Counted from the first letter of the stretch, positions 16,364 to 26,926 are shown. The stretch: DNA of 64,000 nt from a bacterium D16-34 (GCA_003612515.1 RAZB01000001.1:434001-498000); one strand, 5' to 3'. The notes: generated from the letters alone by a model not told the origin. Program-made: numbers and translations.

Positions 16364-19174
16364 TTATTCGTCTTCTGACTCACTATCTTCATTCTCATTG
16401 CTTTGTGAGTCGGTTACTTCCTCAGCCTCAGTGTTAGTATCTTCTGACTCGTCATTATCTAAGTCGTCATCATGGATTTCATCATTTGAGCCTGCAGCAG
16501 CATCCTTTTTCTTCTTACCATGAGAAGAAATTGCTACAGCCACCACCTTGTCTTCTTCGGCAACATTCATCACTCGCACACCCTGCGTTGAGCGTCCTAG
16601 CTCAGAAATTCCCGAAACAGGAGTGCGTACGACAACACCCTCTTCAGAGACGATCATAATTTCATCTTCTTGCCCAACAATTTTCATAGCGGCAAGCTGA
16701 CCTTTTTTAGCAGTCATGGTAATAGTGAAAACACCCTGACCACCGCGATGTTGTACCGGATATTCCGTTACTGGGGTGCGTTTTCCATAACCTTTTTCAG
16801 TAATCACAAACAAGTCAGTTTCAGGACGAGCAATTTCCATACCAAGCACTTTTGCGTTCACAGGCACCGTCATGCCACGAACACCCATAGTGTCGCGACC
16901 CATCGCACGTGCTTCACTCTCATCCCACATAATTGCTTTGCCAGCCGATGAGACCATCATCACTTTTTCGCCCTCAGCAACTCGGCGAACACTAATAAGC
17001 TCATCGCCGTCTTTGAGATTAATAGCAATCAGGCCATCATTTCGGGTGCGATCATAAAGATCCATGGAGGTCTTTTTGACCATGCCTTGTGCTGTGGCAA
17101 ACATGAGATATTCGTTTTCTGGGAACTCTTTTGTGGCAATAACCGCACTAATTGTTTCACCTTGCTCAAGGTGCAACAGATTTACAATTGCGGTTCCACG
17201 AGCATGGCGAGATGCCTCTGGAATCTCATATACTTTCTTGCGATATACCTTGCCTTTTGTTGAGAAGAACAGCATGTACGCATGAGTAGAAGCTGCAAAA
17301 AGATGCTCAACATAGTCGTTATCTTTAAGATTTACGCCTTGCATTCCTTTACCGCCGCGTTTTTGCTGACGATATGTTGCCACTGGTAAACGCTTGATAT
17401 AACCCAAACGTGTGACAGTTACAGCCATAACCTCATCGGCAATAAGATCTTCGACATCAATATCTTTTGCTTTGCCGGAAATAAGCGTGCGACGAGGGTT
17501 CGCAAAACGCTTTTTAATCTCTAGCATCTCCTCTTTAATAATTTCGCGAACTAATGCTTCATCAGATAAGACTCGACGATAATAGTCAATTCGCTCATTG
17601 AGTTCTTTGAGTTCTTCTTCAATCTTGCTGCGTTCCAAACCAGTAAGACGGCGAAGACGCATTTCTAAGATTGCAGCAGTTTGTTTGTCGGTTAGTTTAA
17701 AACGCTCAGTGAGTCGAGCTGCTGCTTCTTTATCAGTTTGCGAAGAACGGATAATTGAAATTACTTCATCAATATTATCCAGCGCAATAATATAGCCTTC
17801 AAGAATATGAGCACGTTCTTCAGCTTTTTCCAACTCATAACGTGTGCGACGGATGATGACTTCTTTTTGGTGCTCGATGTAGTAATAAAGCGCTTCTTTA
17901 AGAGAAAGAACGCGCGGAATACCATCCACCAAAGCAAGAAGAATTACACCAAAACCTACTTGAAGTTGCGTGTGTTTGAAGAGCTTGTTTAAAACAACCT
18001 GAGGAATGGCTTCTTTTTTAAGATCGATAATAATATCAATACCATGACGGTCTGCAGCGTCGTGAATATTTGAAATTTCAGGCAGCTTTTTATCGCGAAC
18101 AAGTTCACCAAGTTTTTCGAGCAATCGCTGACGATTTACCTGGTAAGGAATCTCTTTAACAACAATTGAAGCACGACCTTTTTTGTCTTCTGTGATTTCA
18201 GTGCGCGCACGAATAGTAAGAGATCCACGTCCAGTATTGTAATAATCAACAATCCCCTCGCGACCCATAATAATGCCACCTGTTGGGAAGTCAGGACCTG
18301 GCATCACTTTCAAAAGATCTTCGGTTGTGGCTTCGGGGTTGTCTAACAAAAGACAAGTTGCATTAATTGCTTCACCAAGATTATGAGGCGGGATATTAGT
18401 AGCCATACCTACTGCAATACCATTTGATCCGTTAACCAAAAGGTTTGGATAACGTGAAGGCAAAACCTCAGGCTCTTCCAAACTCTCATCATAGTTTGGT
18501 TGGAAATTCACTGTCTCTTTATCAAGATCACGAAGAAGCTCCATAGCGGCTTTATCGAGGCGAGCCTCGGTATAACGCATAGCTGCAGCAGAGTCACCGT
18601 CAATAGAACCGAAGTTTCCATGACCATCAACAAGCGGTAAGCGCATTGAGAACGGCTGCGCTAAACGAACCATTGCATCATAAACTGCACTGTCACCATG
18701 TGGGTGATATTTACCAATAACATCACCAACAGTACGCGCTGATTTCATATGAGGACGGCTCGGCGTGTAACCGCTCTCATTCATGGCATACAAAATACGA
18801 CGATGAACAGGCTTTAAACCATCTCGAACGTCAGGAAGTGCACGCGAAACGATAACAGACATAGAATATTCAAGAAACGATGTCTGCATTTCTTTACCAA
18901 GATATGCTGAAATTACCGTGGTACCTTCGCCACCATTTGCATCCTCAACAATAGAACCATGAGGTTTTTCTAATGTTGAAATATCAATAAGTGAACGTGC
19001 TTTATTCTCTTCTGAATAAGCATTTGAAGGTATCGTATTAATAGGCGAATCTTCATCATCGATGATATCTTCTTCGCTCTCTAATTCATCCGATTCAGCC
19101 TGAGATAAAAGTCTCTCCAAACTATCATCGTTAGATGTATTCTCTTCGTTGAAATCCTCAGTATTATCTGCCAT
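16364..19174 (-). CDS. gyrA: DNA gyrase subunit A
   Basis: A 936-residue breakage-reunion subunit. The catalytic Tyr is in the RYTEARL segment near residue 200, so there is an N-terminal extension of about 75 acidic residues compared with E. coli GyrA. The quinolone region reads [10 protein letters not shown], with Ser and Asp at the positions altered in resistant strains. A GyrA box, QKRGGKG, is present in the C-terminal beta-pinwheel. The last 50 residues are Glu/Asp-rich. It lies 46 bases after gyrB in the same direction and is preceded by AAAGGTAA. Confidence 0.97.
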   Translation of the reverse strand: MADNTEDFNEENTSNDDSLERLLSQAESDELESEEDIIDDEDSPINTIPSNAYSEENKARSLIDISTLEKPHGSIVEDANGGEGTTVISAYLGKEMQTSFLEYSMSVIVSRALPDVRDGLKPVHRRILYAMNESGYTPSRPHMKSARTVGDVIGKYHPHGDSAVYDAMVRLAQPFSMRLPLVDGHGNFGSIDGDSAAAMRYTEARLDKAAMELLRDLDKETVNFQPNYDESLEEPEVLPSRYPNLLVNGSNGIAVGMATNIPPHNLGEAINATCLLLDNPEATTEDLLKVMPGPDFPTGGIIMGREGIVDYYNTGRGSLTIRARTEITEDKKGRASIVVKEIPYQVNRQRLLEKLGELVRDKKLPEISNIHDAADRHGIDIIIDLKKEAIPQVVLNKLFKHTQLQVGFGVILLALVDGIPRVLSLKEALYYYIEHQKEVIIRRTRYELEKAEERAHILEGYIIALDNIDEVISIIRSSQTDKEAAARLTERFKLTDKQTAAILEMRLRRLTGLERSKIEEELKELNERIDYYRRVLSDEALVREIIKEEMLEIKKRFANPRRTLISGKAKDIDVEDLIADEVMAVTVTRLGYIKRLPVATYRQQKRGGKGMQGVNLKDNDYVEHLFAASTHAYMLFFSTKGKVYRKKVYEIPEASRHARGTAIVNLLHLEQGETISAVIATKEFPENEYLMFATAQGMVKKTSMDLYDRTRNDGLIAINLKDGDELISVRRVAEGEKVMMVSSAGKAIMWDESEARAMGRDTMGVRGMTVPVNAKVLGMEIARPETDLFVITEKGYGKRTPVTEYPVQHRGGQGVFTITMTAKKGQLAAMKIVGQEDEIMIVSEEGVVVRTPVSGISELGRSTQGVRVMNVAEEDKVVAVAISSHGKKKKDAAAGSNDEIHDDDLDNDESEDTNTEAEEVTDSQSNENEDSESEDE

Positions 19175-19220
19175 GGATTACCTTTCAACTCTCCTAAAAA
19201 TCCGCATAGTTCTTTGTTCT

Positions 19221-21167
19221 TTAGATATCTAAGAAACGCACATCACGAGCATGTTTTTGAATAAACTCTTTACGTGGTTCAACAATATCACCCATCAGTT
19301 CGCTAACCACGCGCTCAGCTTCTGCTGCGTCATCAATGTTTACTTGCAATAGCGTGCGGGTTGCTGGCTCCATAGTGGTTTCCCAAAGTTGCTCTGGGTC
19401 CATCTCGCCGAGACCTTTATAGCGTTGAACATCAAATTTTGATGGATCGTCGTATTCAGAAAGAACTGAAGACAAAGCGCTCTCTTCATAGATATAACGC
19501 TCAATTTTCGGGTTGCGAGAATTTTTCTTCTTGAGACCAAAAATTGGCGGCTGAGCAATATAAATGTAACCTCTATTAATAAGCTCAGGCATATAACGAT
19601 AGAAGAAGGTAAGCAATAAGCAGCGGATATGCGCACCGTCAACATCAGCGTCAGTCATGATAATAATACGATGATAACGCGCTTTATCAGCATCGAAGCT
19701 ATCACCAATATTAGTACCAATTGCAGTAATAAGTGAATTGATGGTGTCACTCGTCATCGCTTTATGTGGGTTTACACGCTCTACGTTTAAGATCTTACCG
19801 CGAAGCGGCAAAATTGCTTGATACTTACGGTCACGAGCTTGCTTTGCAGAACCTCCTGCAGAGTCACCCTCTACGATAAAGATTTCACTTTCTTCAGGCT
19901 TACGCGAAGAGCAGTCTGCGAGTTTACCTGGCAAAGATAACGAGTCTAATCCTGATTGACTACGAGCTTTTTCTTTAACTTTACGAAGTTGCTCACGTAA
20001 ACGAAGCGCGGCGGTTGCTTTGGTTATGATCCTTTTTGCGGGAGTCGGATTTTCCTCAAGATAATCAGCTAATCCTTGGCGTACTGCATCTTGCACAAGT
20101 CCACGAATTTCTGTGTTTCCCAGTTTTGTTTTTGTTTGACCCTCAAATTGCGGATCGTGTAACTTAACTGAAATGACAGCAGCGAGACCTTCGCGCGCAT
20201 CATCACCAGTAAGATTTGAATCTTTTTCTTTTAGGAATTTTTTTGCGCGAGCATACTCATTAATAGTACGAGTTACAGCGTTTTTGAAACCTTCGAGGTG
20301 TGTGCCACCTTCATGGGTATTAATGTTATTTGCGAAGGCTAACACAGAATTAGTTGCATAAGTCTCATTCCATTGCATCGCAATTTCTACGCTGCCATTT
20401 TCATTTTCAGCTTCAAAATAAATTGGCTTATTGAGTGTTTCTTTACCTTGATTGAGGTATTGCACAAAGTCAATAATGCCACCTTTATACATAAAAGACT
20501 CTGTACGCGGGTTTCCTTCAGGATCTGTTACACGTTCATCATGTAATGTGATGCGTAACCCTTTATTAAGGAAGGCCATCTCACGGAAGCGATTCGCAAG
20601 AGTTTCAAAATCATAGTTCGTTGACTCAGTAAAAATGGTTGGATCAGGCCAAAATGAAACGGTTGTGCCAGTATGTTTTGATTTTCCAACCTCATGAAGT
20701 TTCTCAGAAGTCTTACCGTATTCAAAAGCTATTTCATATTCTTTACCATCACGGCGAACATCTACAACAACTTTTGACGATAAAGCATTAACAACTGAAA
20801 CGCCTACACCATGTAAGCCACCAGAGACTTTATAGCCTTCGCCGCCAAACTTACCACCTGCATGAAGAATAGTGAGTACAACCTCAACGGTAGGTATTTT
20901 TTCTTTTGGATGTTTATCAATAGGAATACCACGACCATTGTCTACAACCGTAATTGAATTATCGCGACGGATCCAAACATCAATAGTGTCACAATATCCA
21001 GCTAATGCCTCATCAACAGCATTATCCACTACCTCATAAACAAGGTGGTGAAGACCACGAGGTCCAGTGGAACCAATATACATACCAGGTCGCTTGCGTA
21101 CCGCTTCAAGTCCTTCGAGGACCTGAATATCTGCACCACTATATTCGTGTTCAGATGATTTAGCCAC
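19221..21167 (-). CDS. gyrB: DNA gyrase subunit B
   Basis: The ATPase subunit of gyrase. GTG at 21167 is chosen because GAAGGAG sits 5 bases before it and the resulting start matches the family (A-K-S-S-E-H-E-Y-S-G); an in-frame ATG at 21197 is the alternative and has only a weak site. ATP-binding motifs are E-V-V-D-N-A-V-D-E-A, DNGRGIP and GLHGVGVSVVNAL. TOPRIM elements EGDSAGGSAKQARDR and DADVDGAHI are intact. Length is 648 residues, normal for the family. Confidence 0.96.
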   Translation of the reverse strand: MAKSSEHEYSGADIQVLEGLEAVRKRPGMYIGSTGPRGLHHLVYEVVDNAVDEALAGYCDTIDVWIRRDNSITVVDNGRGIPIDKHPKEKIPTVEVVLTILHAGGKFGGEGYKVSGGLHGVGVSVVNALSSKVVVDVRRDGKEYEIAFEYGKTSEKLHEVGKSKHTGTTVSFWPDPTIFTESTNYDFETLANRFREMAFLNKGLRITLHDERVTDPEGNPRTESFMYKGGIIDFVQYLNQGKETLNKPIYFEAENENGSVEIAMQWNETYATNSVLAFANNINTHEGGTHLEGFKNAVTRTINEYARAKKFLKEKDSNLTGDDAREGLAAVISVKLHDPQFEGQTKTKLGNTEIRGLVQDAVRQGLADYLEENPTPAKRIITKATAALRLREQLRKVKEKARSQSGLDSLSLPGKLADCSSRKPEESEIFIVEGDSAGGSAKQARDRKYQAILPLRGKILNVERVNPHKAMTSDTINSLITAIGTNIGDSFDADKARYHRIIIMTDADVDGAHIRCLLLTFFYRYMPELINRGYIYIAQPPIFGLKKKNSRNPKIERYIYEESALSSVLSEYDDPSKFDVQRYKGLGEMDPEQLWETTMEPATRTLLQVNIDDAAEAERVVSELMGDIVEPRKEFIQKHARDVRFLDI

Positions 21168-21434
21168 ACTTACTCCTTCGTCTCTACTTGCGTCCATAAT
21201 TTCTTCTAATCCAACTAAATAGACAAGACAAACTACTGTTTTAAAAACCTTAAGAGTTGCAAGTTTTTATAAGTTAGTAATACAAAATGCGCGAAATAGA
21301 ACAAATTATGTTGAGAGAAAAGTATATCACATAGATTTATTGAAAGATATATTTTTGAAGTGCTTAAGGTGGTTCTAATGGCGTGTAGGGCGTTTTAACG
21401 GTAAATATTCAATAAATCTTTAAAAATTACACTA

Positions 21435-22574
21435 CTAGGCGTTAGATTTAATCTCATCAACATTTTTACATTGCGGTAATTTTATAATTTGCGCTGCATT
21501 AAGTGTAGCTTGATCGAAATAAGACATATGCGCTGTTGTTATACAAGTCTGCACATCTTTACTTACTAAACTTAAAAGCGACTTTCTCCGCTCTTCGTCT
21601 AATTCACTCATAACATCATCGAGTAAAAAGAGTGGGCTTTGACCAAGTGTTTCTGTAAGCAATTCTACTTCTGCAAGTTTTATAGCTAACACTAAACTAC
21701 GTTGTTGTCCTTGGCTTCCAAAAACACTCACCTGATTTCCGTTGAGATAATACTCAATTTTATCAGCATGTGGACCTACAAGAGCATAGCCGCGTTGTCT
21801 CTCTTGGTTTCGATAATACGATAAAGCGGCACTCATTTTTTCACGCGCTTCAGATTTATTTATCTCAAAATTTTCAACTGTATTCTCACTATCTTTATCC
21901 CATGATGGAATATATTGCACTGAAACAACCTCTTTATTTTGCGAAACTTCTTGATAAAGCTCACGTGTTTTTAACGCCAGTTTCTGAAAGAGTGTTGTTC
22001 TATACCACATCAATTGTGATCCACAGGTAATTATTAAATCATCGAGACTATCCAACAAAGCATCAGATGCATTCTCTTTAAGCAAGGTATTTTTATGTCT
22101 AATTACCTTTTCATAATCTTTGAGAATTTGATAATAATTTGGGGTTAGTTGTACGCCGAGCTCATCGAGTGTTCGTCGACGCACTGAAGATGAACCTTTC
22201 ATGAGACTTAAATCATCGGGAGTAAATACCACTGAAGGTAAAATGCCTTTCAAGTCGATAATTTTTCGAACTTTCCCATTTAAGAGATGCTTTTTTGTTT
22301 TATAGGCAAGTTGAAGTTCGAAATCTAAGCGTCTCGTATCATCGGCTACTTCTGCTTTTAAATGAGCTACCTCTTCTCCTTGCAAAATGAGATGCTCGAT
22401 TTTTGGGTGGCGAAAAGAGGACTGCGCTGTAAGCAGCTGCATGCCTTCAATGATATTTGTTTTTCCAACAGCGTTTGGACCTACGAAAATAGTTAGATTT
22501 CCAATATCAGAAAGCTCAAAGTGCTGATAATTTCTAAAATTTTGAAATTCTAATCTATTTAGTCTTAGTTTCAC
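21435..22574 (-). CDS. recF: DNA recombination/repair protein RecF
   Basis: A 379-residue SMC-like ATPase that loads RecA at gaps. It has Walker A GPNAVGKTN near residue 32, signature GSQGQQRS and Walker B LFLLDDVMSELD. The start is GTG at 22574, which lies inside a parS palindrome (GTTTCACGTGAAAC), so initiation and ParB binding share the same bases. It follows dnaN by 17 bases. About 240 bases between recF and gyrB (21198-21434) show no feature I can support. Confidence 0.95.
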   Translation of the reverse strand: MKLRLNRLEFQNFRNYQHFELSDIGNLTIFVGPNAVGKTNIIEGMQLLTAQSSFRHPKIEHLILQGEEVAHLKAEVADDTRRLDFELQLAYKTKKHLLNGKVRKIIDLKGILPSVVFTPDDLSLMKGSSSVRRRTLDELGVQLTPNYYQILKDYEKVIRHKNTLLKENASDALLDSLDDLIITCGSQLMWYRTTLFQKLALKTRELYQEVSQNKEVVSVQYIPSWDKDSENTVENFEINKSEAREKMSAALSYYRNQERQRGYALVGPHADKIEYYLNGNQVSVFGSQGQQRSLVLAIKLAEVELLTETLGQSPLFLLDDVMSELDEERRKSLLSLVSKDVQTCITTAHMSYFDQATLNAAQIIKLPQCKNVDEIKSNA

Positions 22575-22582
22575 GTGAAACC
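22567..22582. promoter_or_regulatory. parS site 2, over the recF start codon
   Basis: AGTTTCACGTGAAACC keeps the 14-base core GTTTCACGTGAAAC of parS exactly and differs at the two outermost bases. It spans the dnaN-recF junction and contains the recF GTG start. Confidence 0.75.
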
Positions 22583-22591
22583 TGATTAACT

Positions 22592-23692
22592 TTAATCTGT
22601 TTTAACCGGCATAACGAGATATAGGTAATCTTCACCAAGATCCGCTTTCAAGACGCCTGGTTTATTTGGAGCTTGCATTTCAAAAATTACTTTATCGGTC
22701 ATGATCGAAGTAAGGCCATCAATAATATAGGTATAGTTAAAGCCGATTACGTTATCTTCACCCAAAACTGTTGCTGGCAGCATTTCTTGCGCTGAACCAA
22801 CATCCTGTGCAACAGATGAAAGTTGAAGTGTTTGAGAATCAACGTTGATATCAAATTTAACGCATGAATTATTGGGACTCAGTAAAGAAATACGCTTTAC
22901 TGCCGCAATCAGTATATCGGTTGGAATTTCAATACGCGTTGCGTAAGAAGTTGGAAGAAGCTGTTGATAATTTGGGTAATTACCTTCAATGCGGCGATTA
23001 ATAAATACGGTATCTTGGTATTTCATAACAATCTGGTTTTCTGACAACGCAATAGATATCGGGCTTTCACTATGAGGTAATGAAGCGATTTCTTGTAAAA
23101 ACGAACCGAGAATTACCGCTTGAAAATCAGCAGCTTCAGAGGCTTGAATTTCAGCATCAGTTACTGCAACACGATAAGAATCTGTTGCCACTAAACGCAA
23201 TTGATTTTCTTTCAAAGTGATCAAAACACCTTGGAGTACTCCGCGACTTTCATCTTTAGAGACAATGCGTGCAACTCGTTTAACCATAGAAGCAAAGGCG
23301 TCGAACGGAACAGAAATTTCTTGTTCGATATCAACATGAGGAAATCCAGGAAAATCATCAGCAGATAATGTCTTAATAGAAAATGATGAAGTATCGCAGG
23401 TGATAACAGCGGAATTATCATTAATATCAAGATGAATTGCTGCATCAGGCATACTTTTGACGATATCAGAGAACAATTTACCGGGTAAAACAGTCTTTCC
23501 AGGTTCGTCAATAAGCGCTGAAGTGTGATACTGAATGGAAAGTTCCAAGTCAGTTGCTTGTAAAAGCAAAGAGTCTTGCTGTGTTTCAATATAAATACCT
23601 GAAAGAATTGGCAGCGTTGAACGAGTGGAAGTACCTTTCATTACAACTGCTAGAGCATTTTGCAGTTCAGTCTTATTAATACTGAATTTCAT
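22592..23692 (-). CDS. dnaN: DNA polymerase III sliding clamp (beta)
   Basis: A 366-residue ring-forming clamp that tethers the polymerase to DNA. The start is ATG at 23692 (MKFSINKTEL) with GAGG upstream; the open frame extends seven codons further without a ribosome site. Three beta-clamp repeats can be followed, ending in YLVMPVK, the usual Y-L-x-M-P-x-R/K tip. It is downstream of dnaA and upstream of recF. Confidence 0.96.
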   Translation of the reverse strand: MKFSINKTELQNALAVVMKGTSTRSTLPILSGIYIETQQDSLLLQATDLELSIQYHTSALIDEPGKTVLPGKLFSDIVKSMPDAAIHLDINDNSAVITCDTSSFSIKTLSADDFPGFPHVDIEQEISVPFDAFASMVKRVARIVSKDESRGVLQGVLITLKENQLRLVATDSYRVAVTDAEIQASEAADFQAVILGSFLQEIASLPHSESPISIALSENQIVMKYQDTVFINRRIEGNYPNYQQLLPTSYATRIEIPTDILIAAVKRISLLSPNNSCVKFDINVDSQTLQLSSVAQDVGSAQEMLPATVLGEDNVIGFNYTYIIDGLTSIMTDKVIFEMQAPNKPGVLKADLGEDYLYLVMPVKTD

Positions 23693-23856
23693 ACAGACCC
23701 TCAAATCATACATATGGTTAGTTTTCGTAGAGTGCTAGTATCGCACACCTTAATAAAATTTTGTCATCTCGATCACAAGTGTGATCGGTAATTATTAATT
23801 CATTTCTTATATCTATATATTTGTATTACTCATAATCTTAATAAGGCATGTTAGTT

Positions 23857-23865
23857 TGTGGAAAA
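23857..23865 (-). promoter_or_regulatory. DnaA-box-like 9-mer in the dnaA-dnaN spacer
   Basis: TTTTCCACA on the minus strand, one base from TTATCCACA. The 354-base spacer between dnaN and dnaA (23693-24046) is AT-rich and also holds the inverted repeat listed next; no coding sequence is credible in it. It may be a second origin element or a dnaN regulatory site. Confidence 0.4.
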
Positions 23866-23902
23866 GTAAATAAATACCCACATGAGACACAATATATAAG
23901 CA

Positions 23903-23929
23903 TTAACAACTTTGAGGTGAAGTTGTTAA
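23903..23929. repeat. perfect 10-bp inverted repeat between dnaA and dnaN
   Basis: TTAACAACTT (23903-23912) and AAGTTGTTAA (23920-23929) flank a 7-base loop. No T tract follows in either direction, so it does not look like a standard terminator. It could be an operator or an attenuating hairpin before dnaN. Confidence 0.5.
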
Positions 23930-24046
23930 GTAAGCTGTATGGTTTATAGAATTATTTATCATTGCAATAAATTTTGTCATTTTCCTTCAAGTTTCCTCTT
24001 GGTTTACTTGAAGTTACTAACATCGCAATTTGCACAATTTCTTCAA

Positions 24047-25606
24047 TTATCCTTCGCGAATCATTTTTGAAAGCACATCAATCTCTTCGCTCACTTCCCT
24101 ATCAGTGATCATTAATTTTTCAATCTTTTGTACTGAAGTTATGACCGTTGAATGGTGACGATTGAATTGTTTACCAATGTCTTGGAAGGTGAGATCAGTG
24201 AATTGCTTAATTAAAAAGAATGCAACTTGCCTTGCGAAAGCTACGTTATGTGCACGATTAGATGATTTAAGATCTTTATCACTTACTTTATAGAAAGTTT
24301 TTACTTGTTCGATAATGTCATCTGAGGTGAATCGCCTAAATGATCCACCAGAGAAGTGATTTTCTAATTCTCGACGAACATCCGAGATTGTCATATCGCT
24401 GAGATGTTCGATTTTAATTTTCGAGATAATCTTAAGGACAGCACTCTTTAGCTCGCGAATATTAGGACCAGAGTTTTCTGCAATATAAAGCTGAACGTCG
24501 TCAGGAATCTCTACGGTGTCGAACGGATTTGTTTGGTTATAGTCTTTGATATAAAGCTTAATAATTCCAAGCTTTGTTTCTAATTCGGGTGGTTGAATAT
24601 CAAAGGTGCCACCTTGATTAAAACGAGAGTAATATCGTTCATCAATATCAATGTTATGAGGGGCGCGATCAGCAGATAAAACAACTTGTTTACCTTTATG
24701 AATTAAGGTATTAAAGATTTGGAAAACGATATCAAGTGTTTGTTTTTTACCTTGTAATTGTTGAACGTCATCAATAAATAAAACATCTGCATCTTCATAT
24801 AAATCTTTAAAGTTTTTATAACTTGACTTATCTTTATCGTACGCCAGCGCAGATTCCGTATAGTTATTAACGAGCTCGTCAGCGTCCACATAGATAGTAT
24901 TTAATTCTGGACGAGTGTCTTCGATATAGTTTCTCATTGCGCAAAGCAGATGTGTTTTACCTAATCCGCTTCGTCCGTAGATAAACAATGGATTATAGGT
25001 TTGCCTGCCAGGTTGTTCTGCAACTGTCACGGCCATAGTATGAGCAATTCTGTTTGAATCACCAATAACGAAGTTTTCAAAGGTATAGCTTGAATAGGTA
25101 TTATTTTGAGAAAAGGCCGGTTTTGCCTTTTTAGGCTGCGTAGGTTCTTCGATATAGTAATCGGGATCATCTAAAAGATTCTCTACAGTTGGAAAGCTAT
25201 TATTATGTGAAACAGGTTCTATTTGAGCATTCGTATTTTGTGCCACGGTGATAGATTGGGTTTGTTGTGGAGCTGGTACTGTTGGTTGTGAAACAGCTAT
25301 ATGAGGCGTAATGACTTCAGTACTAAGTGATGCACTTTGATCTACGAGTGGATCTACTTCTATCATAACAGTGAAAGGCACTGAAAATTGCTCTTCTAAT
25401 GCACGTTTGATATAAGGTAAAAACTCACGCTCGATAAAAAACTTTATGAAGTCAGTATCAGCGGTAAGCATGAGAAAACCTTCACTCATTGCTTGAGGTT
25501 GTATGCGAGAAAAGAAAGCATCAACTTGTGATGGCGTAACTCCATCGTAAGTCTTGATCTTTTCATAAACGCTATTCCAAGATTGGGTTAAGGTATTACT
25601 ATCCAT
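24047..25606 (-). CDS. dnaA: chromosomal replication initiator DnaA
   Basis: A 519-residue initiator that binds DnaA boxes and melts the origin. Domain I covers about residues 1-90, followed by a long Thr/Gln/Pro-rich domain II linker (about 95-165). The AAA+ domain has Walker A GRSGLGKT near 210 and Walker B V-L-F-I-D-D-V. The DNA-binding domain carries the signature RHHSTV near 485. The ribosome site GAGGT precedes the start. An unusual ATPase gene lies 43 bases upstream, between dnaA and the origin. Confidence 0.97.
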   Translation of the reverse strand: MDSNTLTQSWNSVYEKIKTYDGVTPSQVDAFFSRIQPQAMSEGFLMLTADTDFIKFFIEREFLPYIKRALEEQFSVPFTVMIEVDPLVDQSASLSTEVITPHIAVSQPTVPAPQQTQSITVAQNTNAQIEPVSHNNSFPTVENLLDDPDYYIEEPTQPKKAKPAFSQNNTYSSYTFENFVIGDSNRIAHTMAVTVAEQPGRQTYNPLFIYGRSGLGKTHLLCAMRNYIEDTRPELNTIYVDADELVNNYTESALAYDKDKSSYKNFKDLYEDADVLFIDDVQQLQGKKQTLDIVFQIFNTLIHKGKQVVLSADRAPHNIDIDERYYSRFNQGGTFDIQPPELETKLGIIKLYIKDYNQTNPFDTVEIPDDVQLYIAENSGPNIRELKSAVLKIISKIKIEHLSDMTISDVRRELENHFSGGSFRRFTSDDIIEQVKTFYKVSDKDLKSSNRAHNVAFARQVAFFLIKQFTDLTFQDIGKQFNRHHSTVITSVQKIEKLMITDREVSEEIDVLSKMIREG

Positions 25607-25649
25607 CGTATTACTACCTCAGCTGGTTTCTACTTTTACTGCTTTATTA

Positions 25650-26729
25650 CTATAACAACGTTTTAGCTACACTCACACCGAATTCAGTTAAAGTTCTCAG
25701 TCCTTTACGTGGTGTGTCAACAGTGATTACGAGGCCATTTTTTTCTAATTTCGTTAACTTTGAATGAACGGTTGCTTGTGCAATGTTAGTTAGACGAGTG
25801 AGATCGGTTACTCCGAGGTAGTTTTGCTGAAGGAGCTCAATAATGATCATGCGTTCTTTTTCATCTAACTTTGGTACTTGAATATAAGCTGTTTGCTGTT
25901 GTATGGGGAATTGGGTTATTGGAACAGCAATAGTTTGAGGTTGAATGTTTTGTTGTTGTGTTACCCCAGGTAATACTGTTTGTTGTGTGGGGTATTGCAC
26001 GGGTTGTGCCACGGTAGTTGATTGCATAACTGGTGTGACATAGGTTTGTGTTGGTTCCGGTTGAATGGTTGTTTGAGTAAAACTATTAGCCGAAACCTGG
26101 GTTTGCGCCGTATAGGATTGCTCTACGGGGTCATTAGTAATTACTTGTTGTGCTGTAGCGTCTTTAGTCTTATTAAGACTTATTGTGATTACAGAACCAG
26201 CACCTAAATTATCCTCGATAGTAATATAACCATGAGACACTTCTAGATATTCAGCAACAATAGGTAATCCTGACCCTACTCCTCGGATGTAGGATTTCAT
26301 TTCTTTTGTAGCTGTAGTAAACGCAGGACGAAGTGCTTTTTCTTTTTGCTCAATACCAGGACCTTGGTCGGTAAATTGAATCGTATTACCTTTATCTAAT
26401 ATTGTGACAGTAGGTTCATTAAATTGAGCGTGAATAAAATTTTCACTTACTTCCCTAATAATAGTGTAAGGAATTGTTCCACCTATTTCATGAGAGAGAT
26501 TATAGATTGTAGAGGCTAATGTTTCTAAAAATACCGCAGTTTCATTAGGCTGAATTTCAGTAACGCGAGGTGCACTTAATAAATCATCATAAAGCGCAAT
26601 TCTGGCAACTGAATCCACAAAAGTATAATCTGGCGAATTAGGTGAAATGTTGTTGTCTGTATTCATCGTTTTATCTGCGTTTTCATTCATATTCAAGTTT
26701 GTAATTCTATCTATTGAAGAAACATTCAT
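25650..26729 (-). CDS. GHKL-type ATPase with winged-helix domain, next to oriC
   Basis: A 359-residue protein I cannot match to a named family. Residues 60-186 form a Bergerat ATP-binding fold: N box REVSEN (Asn 97), G1 DQGPG (121-125), G2 GVGSGL (150-155) and GAGS (176-179). There is no phospho-accepting His domain, so it is more like RsbW/SpoIIAB kinases than a sensor kinase. Residues 190-285 are a Gln/Thr/Pro-rich linker, and 288-355 look like a MarR-like winged helix (V-T-D-L-T-R-L-T, then A-T-V-H-S-K-L-T-K-L-E-K-N-G-L-V). The start is uncertain: no ribosome site precedes the ATG at 26729 or the in-frame ATGs at codons 14 and 22. It lies between dnaA and the origin. Confidence 0.85.
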   Translation of the reverse strand: MNVSSIDRITNLNMNENADKTMNTDNNISPNSPDYTFVDSVARIALYDDLLSAPRVTEIQPNETAVFLETLASTIYNLSHEIGGTIPYTIIREVSENFIHAQFNEPTVTILDKGNTIQFTDQGPGIEQKEKALRPAFTTATKEMKSYIRGVGSGLPIVAEYLEVSHGYITIEDNLGAGSVITISLNKTKDATAQQVITNDPVEQSYTAQTQVSANSFTQTTIQPEPTQTYVTPVMQSTTVAQPVQYPTQQTVLPGVTQQQNIQPQTIAVPITQFPIQQQTAYIQVPKLDEKERMIIIELLQQNYLGVTDLTRLTNIAQATVHSKLTKLEKNGLVITVDTPRKGLRTLTEFGVSVAKTLL

Positions 26730-26736
26730 TAGATTC

Positions 26737-26926
26737 TGAATAAATTATTCATCATTGTAATATGTTTTCAGGCATTTTTTCTATCAATTGAATAATTATT
26801 CCGGTGGAATATAGTAATAATTCAATAAATTTGAAACTAATAAAAACAAATTCATCAGGGATTATATAAAGTTATTAACAATTTATTCGAATAATGTTGA
26901 AAACTAACTGAAACAGTCGAATAATT
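26737..26926. repeat. cluster of GAATAA/TTATTC palindromes in oriC
   Basis: Four related elements occur in 190 bases: TGAATAA-A-TTATTCA (26737-26751), GAATAATTATTC (26790-26801), TTATTCGAATAA (26883-26894) and the half-palindromic CGAATAATT (26918-26926). All lie upstream of the GHKL-ATPase/winged-helix gene and inside the predicted origin. Such a set looks like binding sites for one DNA-binding protein, with that winged-helix protein the obvious candidate. Confidence 0.6.
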
